Origin: Fallopia convolvulus
Lineage: Eukaryota > Streptophyta > Magnoliopsida > Caryophyllales > Polygonaceae
Assembly (NCBI GenBank): GCA_964016875.1
Contig: OZ024722.1
Span: forward strand, 14,762,576-14,826,575
DNA: 64,000 bases
Reading direction: 5' to 3'
Shown here: positions 21,094-31,980 of the stretch, piece after piece
Numbering within the stretch: position 1 is the stretch's first letter
Layout: the number at the start of each line of letters is the position of its first letter
Translations under genes and position numbers: made by a program
The notes under the pieces: model-generated
Told to the model about the DNA's origin: nothing
What the model saw: the letters and a program-made list of their open reading frames with translations, nothing else
Databases searched by the model: none

Positions 21094-22140
21094 AATTATA
21101 ACTTAGGTAGAATGCTAGTATTTGACTGCATAAAACATAAGGACCTTGTTTTAAAATATGTGAACATATATAATCAATATGAGAACATGCATACTCAATA
21201 TGTGAACATTAAGAAATATATACGAACATGAATGAATCGTCTTATAAAGATTTTAACCTTATTCGAAAATAAACGAACATACACATTCAACATGTGATTA
21301 CAACGGTAATATATATTTATGAACATGAAAAATGGTTATGCAACATCATAAATTTGACACAAAATCCATCATTTTTAACATGTACTGAGTTCTTAAACTA
21401 TAGCAAGGGACTAACAAAGAAGCTAAGAGATGTTCTCAATGAGACTTTAAATGAGGTTAATGTAGCAAGGGAGGCTACTATGAAAGTCAAGGTTGAGAAA
21501 TTGCATATTAAGGCTTGAATGCTAGTAAATAACTTCGTAAAAAATATAAGGACATTGTTTGAAAATATGTGAACATACATATTAAATTTGTGAACATACA
21601 AAGTCAATGTATGAACATTAAGGTAATATACAAATATATGAATTTGAACATGACATAAGAGAACTCGACTTTGAATTGAAACATCACAAGTATAATATGT
21701 GGGATATAAGGGATTCGAACACACATCCATATGTATCAACTATCAACACATTGCTCTATCCTTTGAGCTAATAGGCAATGAGAAATTCAATTATTTGATC
21801 ATGGATAACAAAGACTCCAAGAGCAAAATAAACCAAGGCTCTGAGATCATCTAATATGTGTGCACAAGAGTATATATTTATTTACCTTACTAGATGAGGC
21901 TACACCAAATATAGAACAAATGAGTTGAAACTAAATATATCCATGATCATAATATAATTGTGCACTCTACATATATGTACATGCAGCTGATATTTATTCA
22001 TGATATGTTATATCACTATATTTATATCTGAACATGTGAACAAAATACATGAACTTATCGGTGTTGTACATGAACCTTTACAAAAAAAAAATAAGCGAAC
22101 ATCTAAATTTTATATAAATTATGTGAACCTTTTTTACATT
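21094..22140. repeat. GAACAT-rich degenerate repeat block
   Basis: The words gaacat, gtgaacat and cgaacat occur more than a dozen times at irregular spacing in AT-rich DNA. A longer direct repeat is visible: gaatgctagta...ataaggac.ttgttt.aaaatatgtgaac at about 21111-21170 and again at about 21518-21577. A weaker trace resumes near 23190-23275. No protein is supported. This may be the interior of a nonautonomous DNA transposon with degenerate subrepeats, but no termini were found. Confidence 0.55.
21690..21776 (-). repeat. tRNA-like sequence (SINE head or tRNA relic)
   Basis: On the - strand an A-box-like word (TTAGCTCAAAGGATAGAGC) is followed about 35 bases later by a consensus B box (GTTCGAATCCC). 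The arrangement is that of tRNA-type RNA polymerase III promoters. A complete cloverleaf with matched acceptor arms was not evident, so it is more likely a tRNA-derived SINE head or a pseudo-tRNA than a working tRNA. Confidence 0.5.
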
Positions 22141-22954
22141 TGAACAACAAACGATATATATGGATATAGAGATTTTAGTCAAGTCTTAAAACCCTAAACT
22201 TAAAGTGCACAAGACCAAGTAGATAGTGATAAATATTAGGGTGTCGTATCCGCATGGAACAATAGATTAATCCTAAATTAAGAGTCTACGGAACAGAATT
22301 GAATATAAGTTGAGAATTGGATTTTTGTAACTAAACTAAAACTAATAAATTGACAAGTGTAAACAATCAGGAATAAATAATTCTAGGGTAGTCAAATCCA
22401 CCACTATTAATATAATTAATAATCTAGTTTGAGTGAGAATTATCGGTTTATTATGAGAATCCTAAACTACAAGTCACGATTACTCCAAGAATAAAATATT
22501 ATTGTGATTAATCTAGTGACATAAACCATCAAATTAAAACATGGCATATTCAATAAACAACCACAAATTCATGAAAGCACCATTGCACAACACCAAACCT
22601 TGAACTACAAGAACAAAATTTATAAATTTAATACCAACTGAAATCAATAATTGTTCTACAAGAATTCTTATCAATCCAAATTGGCAAATAATTATAAATC
22701 CAACAATCTCAATAGTCATGCAATCATAAACCCAAATTAATTCTAAAAAAACAGAATTATAAAATCATACTAATAGAGTTTCATCTAAACCCTAAAATGA
22801 AAAATGCTATTCATAATTGGAGAAGAGATCACCAAATTAATTAGAGTTGAACGCGTGAGAGTTGGAACGAATTGGCCTTCAGCTTGTGCGGCGCTCTTCT
22901 CTGCCAAACTCCACCAATGAAAACAAAACCCTCCTTTATCATTAAATCTTACGT

Positions 22955-23001
<47 letters not shown>

Positions 23002-23769
23002 ATGTTTGACTTTTCAACCCTTAATTAATCAATTTGGACCTTTGCAAATGCTAATCAAAGCCCATATGAACCACGTCCTCTTCCCTGCACATAATTCATA
23101 AAAGCCATTAATTAATAAATTACTAGATAATTAGTAGACTAACAATTAATTATAAGGGGATTTAAACATATAAAATATAACACGTATCAGTTATACATGA
23201 ACCTTTATACGAAATACGTGAACATTGACCTTCCTTATTTTTTTGGTGAGGGAACATTGACCTTCCTATATGTTACATGAGCTACTACATGCAAAGAAGT
23301 TTGTTAGAGGCTAAATGCCTACAATGTAATAAGGTATGCATCCAATCAAGCACCTAGTACGAAATTATTGTTTTAAAATTGTTTCGTAATTTTTGTTTCA
23401 AAATAATAAGGCATTTAGGCTCTTAGAAATATCGAACAAACAAGATTATGAACTTAAGTCTAATGTACATCTAAATTTAACACAATGACAAAAAGCCTTA
23501 CAGACAATCTTCAAGCTAAACATCAAGTCTTATGAAATATTTCCTAGCACTCCAAAAATTCAACGTCGCCCCTCAAATCTTCACCCCTAATACTCTCAAT
23601 TTATAAAAAAATTCAAATTATGCACACAAAAATGCTGCCAAAACAAACATATTTACCTTGACATCAAAATCTTATTTGGTGGATAAGGTATGAACCCTAA
23701 AAATATAAAAAATTCAAAGTAGAGAGAGTTTCCTACCTTCTTTGAAATCATATTTCAGCAATTATTTCT
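22141..23769. other. Gene-free DNA with possible LTR-retroelement leader
   Basis: No gene is supported. At about 22233-22252 the words gggtgtcgtatccgcatgga resemble leader sequence often seen in plant gypsy elements, but no LTR pair could be placed. An (AT)n array lies at 22959-22998. The remainder is AT-rich and unassigned. Confidence 0.4.
22959..22998. repeat. (AT)n microsatellite
   Basis: Forty bases of perfect AT dinucleotide repeat. Slippage-prone. No coding consequence, since no gene covers it. Confidence 0.95.
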
Positions 23770-24240
23770 CCAATTGATGGTTTTGAGTATTCCAATGGAA
23801 AGGAGATGAGTGAATTTGGAATCCCGAGTTAGGAGGGATGATGTGACCCCGAGCATGACGGCTAGCCAAGAGGAGGAGTCTATGTTCGTGCATTTTGACG
23901 GACTCATCACACGAGCCAGGACTCGTGCCATCGCTCGTGCCACAACGTCCATCGTCGTGCGCACACTCACTAGCCACGGCGTGCCCAGGACCGAGACAGC
24001 CTTTGCGTGCCTTGTCTCCATCGGCACCGTCGTCACTCGGCGTCGAGGACCTCACATCGGACGCCCATGCCATGTTTGCGCCGGGCCACCCCAGCGTCGC
24101 GACTTGAGGTTCTTGCACCGCGTCTAGGCTGTGTCGCGACATACCCTGTGCGCGCTGGCACGCCGACACCTTTGTCGCGCCGCGCCAGCCCTTGTCACGG
24201 CCTTGTTGCGACACTCGCGACTAGGCCACCATGACCACTA
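23770..24240. other. GC-rich patch, no supported gene
   Basis: A sudden GC-rich block with open frames on both strands, typical of spurious ORFs in CG-rich retroelement LTR or leader DNA. The words tcgtgcc, gtcgcgac and ccatgaccac recur (e.g. ccaccatgaccactatcattttctt at about 24225 and 24270). No conserved protein motif is seen in any frame. Confidence 0.45.
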
Positions 24241-27200
24241 TCATTTTCTTTCTTAGTGTCGCGACAAGGCCACCATGACCACTATCATTTTCTTGCTTAT
24301 TTTAGTACTTTGCCATTCTTTAAACATTCTAAATAAGGCATTACTAGTTTTAGTAGGATAATTATGGGCTTGAGCCGACGTTGGGGCCGCATGCTTGCGC
24401 CTCCCTAGTCACCCACACCCCTCTAGGGTTTGCTTTAGGGTTTGCCGGCGCCTCCTCTATTTAAAGGAGCATCACCTCTTTTTTTACTCACGCTTGATTA
24501 TTGATAACAAAACTCTGTCGAGATTGCTCCAGAATTATCTTGTTAGGTGTCACAAGTCTCCCTCAAACTTTCTTCCTCTTTCGAGTTCTCCCTTGAATTT
24601 GAGCCTCTTATTGCTACCATTGACTTCTCTCTTGATTCTAGGCTTCAACGCCTCAATCTATCGGTTACAAATTTGACGAGACCCAATATGAGTCCAAGTT
24701 CGAGATCCTCTCGTGAATTCGAAGACGGTTTCACATTGATGTCCGCTTTTTAGGTAGGATTTTTAGTGTCTAAATAGATTAGATTGAGTTAGTTTTCGTG
24801 CTTGAATTTGTGTTTTTGAGTCTTTTTGCTTTAGTTTTCGTATTTCCTTGAGATTCGAAAACTACGCACTTTTTATGTCTTTTTGTAGGAGTTTTGGAGC
24901 TTGAAAGACGAGTTTGGAGCGTTGTAAGATAAGGTGGACAAGCCATAAGGAGGATTTGAAGTTGCCAAGCCAAGGAAGAAGAGCCAAGAAGAGTGAAAAC
25001 AAGAGGAAGGTGAAGAAATCGACCCAAGATCGTGCTGCATGGGTCGTCACGAGCCAATCTAAGGAAGTTAGAGAACAAGACCCAGGCACGACCCTATGAG
25101 GGTCGTGCACGACCCATTTGGGTCATGTGAGGCACCGACTTTCTCTCTATTCCGAGATCCTTAGGAGATATTCTATCTTTTTATTTAAGAAGGTTGTGTT
25201 ATCTTATTTCCTAGTTAATTTAGGGCTCCTTTTCCTCTATAAAAGGAGTTAAAACCCTTTAGTTTATAGGTTCCGCTTTTTGGTGATTAGAAGGGAGACT
25301 TGGAGAACAAGTTTGAGACTTTTTGTAAGATTTCTTCTTTGTTTACTTTGAATTTTGTTTGGTTTGATCATGTCTTCTTCTTACTTTTTCTTCTCTTCCT
25401 TTGCCATGAGTAAGTAGTTTTCTTAGATTCTAGGGTTGGGTGAAAACCCAACACAATCATGCATGTCTAAAACATGAGTTCATAGTTTGAATGTTTGAAA
25501 ATCATATCTATCTATGATCTAGATTGCATGATAGTTGTGAATTCTTGTTGGAAGCATGTATGATTGTTGTTGTGGTAGCCCTAGCCCTGGAATTCGTCCT
25601 TTATATTGATTAAAACTCGTCTCTTTGCTTCGATCTCGACCCACACATCGTGCTCGAGCCTTTAGTTGTGTTTGTGTGAGTTCGTGTATTTTTTTGTGCC
25701 CAGGATCGACCCCCTTAGGGTCGTGCATGACCTACTTTGATTCGGTCTTGGCGTTTTTTTCTTGTTATTTCTTTGCTTTTCGTAGTTTATCGACTAATCT
25801 TTAGCACTATTCTCATTCACGTGGACGAACTTGACTCCGCTATAATCAGCGGGGTCTTGAATATAAATTTATTTGTTCAAGAAACCCTTCAACATACATC
25901 AACTCGCATCAGAGCCTACGGGCTACATAAGTCTCATCTTACCTATTTATCTTTGCATGGTTTTTTTCTTTTCCACCATATTTGTCATTAGCTTCCTCCA
26001 TTACTACCATCAGATCTACGTTTTTCTTTCGAAAAAAAAAATTCGCACAAAATAGCCATTTCCTACTCGACATTGCATATTTGGTTGTTTATTGCTCAAG
26101 TTTTTGAGTCATTGCATGATATAATCGATACTTGTTCAATTCATTGCCGAATTCTTCTAGCCATTGTCGAGCATCTTCATTGTTGTTGTTACGTGTTCTT
26201 GTTGTTCTTATGGTTGGAAAGAGGATAAAATCCATTTTCATCTTGATCGATCCACAATTCAAGAGGATAAAATCTATTGATTTGTTCGGATTGACTAAGA
26301 TTTGCCATGATTTGATTTGTTACCTTTCTTGGAGGATAAGATCCACAAGATTTGGTAATTATCTTGCTAATGCAGAAAATATTATTAAAAAATTAGATTC
26401 TGCCATTAATTTAAAAAAAAAAAGATTGTGTGGGGATACACAAGCCAAAATAAGGCAAGTATTCCCATATTTGAAAGATCTAATTCTGCCCCCTTGCTTC
26501 CAAATCATTTCCGTATCTTCTCATCTTATATTCTAAATATCTTGCATATCTTTGTTGTTAGGCAACTACTACTTGATTGATATTGTTTGATTGACACAAT
26601 CTCGCCTTTCCCTTTAAAGCCGAGATCTCTCTTGATTATATCATTCTCTCTCATGTAAGCTAAGATTAGTAACCAAAGTCCATGCCTCTCTCTCTCTCTC
26701 TCATTGCATGCTTAATTTCTTGCTGCTTTGCAATTGATTATGCATTGTCGAGATCCCAAGCCTCCCTAACCTTCTAAGCCTCTTGTTCCTGCAACTATAA
26801 GTACTTGGGTTAGTGATTCCTACAAGGTCTCAGGTACTTGTTTGCTCTGTTTTTGTTAGACTTGTTACTTGTCTATGTCTATGGTTGTTATAGGTGACAT
26901 TAGCAACATGGACTCAGAATATGGAAACCAACAACGACAACAAGGTGGCAATCCTATGTTGTTGGTGCTCCAACCGCCGCTTCTACCGACACCCGGCGTC
27001 ACTATGCCCGGGTCAAGCCGTCGGCTGGTGGCCAAACTCTAAAGGCGCGCTTCACTCAAATGGAGCGCATGTTTGCTCAAACGATGGAGCAACAAACAAC
27101 CATGAGACGATTTCGCCACAAAAAAGAGTGCTTATTCATTGTTCAATTATCATTTATAATTGATCTAGGGCTTTTTGCCACAAAATTATAATAAAAGATT

Positions 27201-27293
27201 AAAAGGAATTCCTCACCCACTACTACTTCCACATTTCTTTTCTACCATGTTTGTATCTCAAGTCTTTACATTTTGATTTCTCTATACACGAGA
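24241..27293. other. Degraded LTR-retroelement DNA
   Basis: Two stretches look like LTR promoters: a TATA-like ctatttaaaggagc near 24458 and ctataaaaggagtt near 25236. A tiny frame at 26908-27042 (MDSEYGNQQRQQGGNP...) resembles the start of a gypsy-type gag but ends after 44 codons. A 23-bp palindrome sits at 25086-25108. No LTR pair, primer site or pol motif could be fixed, so the element type is unassigned. Confidence 0.4.
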
Positions 27294-27310
27294 CGATTTC
27301 GAACATAAAG

Positions 27311-27717
27311 TTTTTTTTTGAATAGGTAAAAATTAGGCAGACTAGGTTAGCCTAGGGCATCCTTAAGGATGAGGGTTAGGACCCCTCCATGGTTGAGAAT
27401 CTGATTGATACTACAATCGTGGTCTAGTTTCACAATCAAATCTGCCACAGAATTGCATTATCGAGGGATATGTTTGGTAATGACCCCCTCGAAAGACTGC
27501 AACATAACCAAAATGTCCGCTATTAGCATGTCAGTTGTCTAGGGATTGGATCGACTACCCTTGAGCGCGTTGATCACAATTAGACTATCGCCTTCAATTT
27601 CTATATGTCGAAGATTCCTTTTATGAGCTTCTTGTATAGCCTGAAATAGTCCCATTGATTCTGCTTGTTCCACTGTCCAGTAGTCATTTTTCATTGCGTT
27701 CATACTTATATTATTTC
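27311..27717 (-). mobile_element. 5'-truncated L1 LINE with 17-bp TSD
   Basis: The 407-bp insertion starts with a T-run (the poly-A tail on the - strand) and carries the end of a LINE RNase H-like domain (27539-27730: WTVEQAESMGLFQAIQEA and IEIEGDSLIVINALKG). It is flanked by perfect 17-bp copies of cgatttcgaacataaag at 27294-27310 and 27718-27734. Tail, truncation and duplication are the signature of target-primed reverse transcription. It is related to the larger LINE at 28671-35145: both share 3' UTR words such as gcatcctta/aggatgagggt. Confidence 0.92.
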
Positions 27718-27783
27718 CGATTTCGAACATAAAGTTGGTTTTAAGAGTGAATCGCTCTAGAAAACTCCCAATATAACGATTAC

Positions 27784-28036
27784 TGTTATGAGATAACTAT
27801 GGGTGAATGATTCACCCCTTTTGTATTATGCATAATTTTTACTTAGTAGTTTTTAGCATATACGGCTTGATAGCTATACAGCTTGACGGCCCTTAGGGCC
27901 TACAAGCAGATAGTACATATACGACAAGCTTAAGCCAAAACCTCTACCCTATAAATAGCATGTACATATCAAAGTAATACAATCAAGGAATAATCAGATA
28001 TGAGTTCATAAGCTTTTCTCCCAAATTCTCACAACA
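27784..28036 (+). repeat. Copia element 3, 5' LTR
   Basis: 253 bp from tgttatgaga to ctcacaaca, same length as the 3' LTR and clearly homologous, with about two dozen differences by eye. A TATA-like ctataaatag lies at about 27950-27959. Confidence 0.95.
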
Positions 28037-28964
28037 CGTTATCAACACGAGAGATTTCTCAAACAAAAATACCAACTGAGTGGCTAGATCTCTTAAAGGT
28101 AGTACATATTTCATACTGCTTTTAATTTTTCAAATCAGTTTTATAGATCATTTGTTTTAATAGCTCAATGATATGAGAGCTTGCATCAAAAATTATTTTC
28201 TCATATGAAACGAAAGATTTTTAAGCATAAACCTCGATATTTTATTAGATCTGAAAGGCTATTACAATTAGATTGAATTTTACATTCAAGATCGAAATAA
28301 AACCCCTAGTTTATATCAGATCTAAACTAAACTTCAAAAAAGAGATTTTACATACCTATTGAAACTGAGGCTTGTTGATCCAAATGAGAAACCAGAAGAT
28401 TATCATGATAATTATAAGGCATACGGAAGTTTCAATGAAAAATTGGTCGGAGTGAGACATGTAAATCGAAAAAACGATGAGGAGGAAGAAGATGAATAGG
28501 GGAAGTCGAGAGAGAATAACAAGGGAGCAGACAAATATGTGGAGGAAATATAAAGGAGAAAAAGAGTGATTATGGGGTAGAGATTAAGAGAATTGGTGAA
28601 ATAGAAGAAACGTAAAAATACCTATAAGAATTTGTAAGGTATGTTTATTAAGAACTTTCTCCTTTTTTTGATAAGGAAAGGAATTAGGGTAGCCACTAAC
28701 AACCTAGTGGTCGCCCTAGAGCATCCTAACGGATGAGGGTAATTAAACCCGGATCATCTGCAAACGGGATAGAGGAGACACGTCTGAAGGATCCAGCAAT
28801 GAAGTCCGCCATAGAATTGCACTCCCGATAGACGTGAGTGATACTCCAATCCTGGAACTGGGCAAGCAAGCAGTGAATGTCCGAACGCAATAACTCAATC
28901 TCCCACGGGCAGCGCCAGTCACCGAGCACGGCCTTGACCAACTGCAAATTATCGCCTTCAATCT

Positions 28965-31861
28965 TGTAACACCCCCTTACTTACCCTGGAGGTATTACCC
29001 CCAGTAACCTCGATTAGGACTAAACCAGAGTTACCCAAGGCTTTAACCTGACAGAACTTACTAGAACAAGGTAAATGAAACCATTTAAAAACCTAACAAC
29101 ATTAAGTAAAACTTTAAATCGGAAAAGAGAATAAAAGGTCTTATACAAGCCTTAACTTAAAAAGAATTAGTAAATAAATAGAACAACCTTCTATTTAAAC
29201 AAATTCTTTATCAAGTCTTCCTTAAGTTCTTATTTTTGAAACTCAGCTTTGCTTTGAAGTAGTTCAACCATGATCTTCACTCAAGTATAGCTTTTGGAAA
29301 CCTTTCTTCAACTTCTTAGACTTCAAACCTCTGATCCACTACTTGAATCAACTTCCAAGAAGAGCCTGATGTGTCGTATACCAACGGTGGACACCAGCCG
29401 ACCATACAAAAGAAAAGAAGATGGACGGGTTAGTCTAATGAAAGACTAAGCAAGTGGAGAAACTAACTTGGTTCTTATGGTTGTAACTAAACATATTGGC
29501 ATCAAAATCCGATTAGACTCGGATTATGATCCAACGGTTAGCAGTCTTATAGAGAATAAGAAGGAGACTTTCATAATCAAGAGGGAGAACACCACAACTT
29601 GTGGTTCCTTTAGGAAGCATAAACGATTAATGGAAATTTATACTAACCACTCAACATTCACAACCGTCTTCAACGACTAATCAGCTTAACTTCATCAAAG
29701 TTTGATTAAGAATCATTCTTAATCAGGAGCAAGAATGGTTATCAAAAGGACTAAGCATTCAGATACATTACCGTGCCTATCGCACTCTCTTCACTTTATG
29801 ATTTTCATATTACACCTTCATTTAAATAACTTTTAATCGACCTAACTGTTGCCGATAAATTCCTTGTAACTGATGTCGTCAGGGTGAGAGGGCCTATTTC
29901 ATCTGTGACCACTTGACCTACATCAGTTCCTTTTGCACTTAGCTAGAGTGCACCATTGTCCTCCTTCAACGTGAAGCGAGACATGAGTCATGACTCCAGT
30001 ATTGGGATCCGCTAGCAAGCTACACCCCCCAATACAAACTTTGTTATAAAGAGGTCATTGGAGACTCGGCTCCTACCCCTGAACTAACTTATTCTACAAA
30101 AGTGTTTCAGCATAGGACCACTAAAGAGATGTTTTGGAGTCTAAACTCCCATCTCTAACTATTTTACTTCACAATAATGTCTCAGCATGAGACAGTAAAC
30201 ATATAAGATCCCATAACGGCCCTAAGTTCAGTTCTAGCGCAAAAACTAAAATAACGACATAGTCATTATTTCTAACAAAATAAAAATCTATCAAACTTTA
30301 TTCAACACACAAATTATTCTCAACATGAGGATCAAATGGAATTCAATTCCTCATTAATAACCATAACGCAAGAGAAAATCGTCCACTTGCCTTAGAAGGC
30401 GTGCACAACGTTTTGGGTGATTCCAACAGTAATTTTTATCACCCTTCTGCCAAATATAACAAAAGGATTTCTCAACAATGAGCTTACAGAAACACTTCTT
30501 AGATGTATATTCAAATTCTATAATTACCTAATCGATAAACGACTTGATTTCCGAATATTGATTTATAATTAATCCTTAGTTATCAGGCTTTAAGGAGCCA
30601 TCTTGGCGAATTTATAACTAATTATCCGCTTCACTTTTGGAACAACTTTCTAAACAAAAAGTGTTCATCAGTAACAGTTCCTTAAGGTGACCAAAACTCA
30701 GATTTTATGGATTAATAACGAATCCCCAGTAATTATCCGAAGTCCTTTACCTGTCAATCGGTGTGAAAACTTGTATTCGCAATAACTAAAGATCCTAACA
30801 TCCGTTTCCCCAGCGGTTTGAACCTGTGAGACCGTATCAACGTCAAGATTATAAAAACCATAAATTTAATTAGCAAAGCGGAACCGAAAGGTCCTTACGG
30901 TGGCTCCGCAACCAAACCGCTAATTAATCTCGATCGTAATTACCTTCACTTGAGCCTATGGCTCATTTGGCTCAATAGTGGCTCGATCCCCAAGCCCAAA
31001 GGTGGCTGGGAGTTGCCCGGTGGTAGCCCTCGCGGTGGGTGGTGGTCGGAGCAGTGGGTGATCATCGGCTGCGTGGCGCAACGAGGCAAAGAAGATAGCC
31101 GACGGTAAGGATTCGAATTCCTTCTTCCCGAGTCCGGCTCCGTCCTAGTTCTCTTGCTAGTTCGGTTTCAACAGCACAACCCATAGAGAGGAAGAAGATG
31201 AAGTGAAGGAAAGGGTGGTGGACGGGCAGAGAAGGCGGAGGAGAAGAGATAGCCGGCGGTGAAGAAATCTTCTCCCCGAGTTCGTCGCCCCGTCCTGATT
31301 CTTTCTCCAAGTCCGTTGTTCTGTCCTAATTAGCTCTCTGGTTCCTTCTTTTGTTTTGATCAAGTTGAAAGAGATCAACATGTAAAAAGTCAACCCAAAT
31401 CTATTACTTTGCCTTCCCCTTTAAGTAAAAGAATGTCGGCAAAACGGGATCTCCCGTCTCGGAACGGGACTCGCATTAAAGCGGTAAAATTATGTATCTC
31501 GGGTGGAAAAACTTACTAAATACAAAATGTCCTGTAAAGTATGTAGACCAATAAAACCAATTTCGCATGATTTTATTTTGCTACCTTCAAATTTTAAGGC
31601 TTTCGTTTTGTATTTTAAATCATTTACAATACATAACTAAAAAGACGGCTTATCCAATAAATATTCTTTTCCCACTGAAAAATCCTAGTATTCACACCGA
31701 TCCATAAAATCATTTCTTTATGATTTTAGGATATCACCAACAATTTTCTAGGATTTAAATTCCGATAAAAAAATATTGGATTAAGCGTTAAAACGGACAA
31801 AGAGGTTAAACGGATATCCGATAAAAATTCAAAAATATCCTTAAAAACCACAGTTATTACA
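28965..31861. mobile_element. Solo LTR-like element (2.9 kb), TSD AATCT
   Basis: It begins TGTAACACCC and ends TTATTACA, with matching 5-bp flanks AATCT (28960-28964 and 31862-31866). It interrupts the LINE RNase H frame between IQI and EGDN. No pol motif was found. The ends match those of the gypsy LTR at 61919 (GTGTTACA) and the element at 31981, so a solo LTR of a long-LTR gypsy family is the best reading. A deletion derivative is the alternative. A GC-rich patch lies at about 31000-31160. Confidence 0.85.
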
Positions 31862-31980
31862 AATCTGGATCCGGGGAATGCCACGTCTGATGGCCTCGAG
31901 AAGTCCCTGACGCAAGGCGATGGTCTCGGATATCAAAACAGACTGTCGACAAATCAGTCTTCCGTCAATGTGGATGGGGG

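Noticed and set aside
23755..24234. Cluster of 70-150 codon frames on both strands
   Set aside because: GC-rich composition suppresses stop codons; no frame shows a domain, and internal words repeat.
26132..26536. 134-codon + strand frame as a gene
   Set aside because: No recognisable domain, AT-rich low-complexity runs and no exon signals; it lies in retroelement debris.
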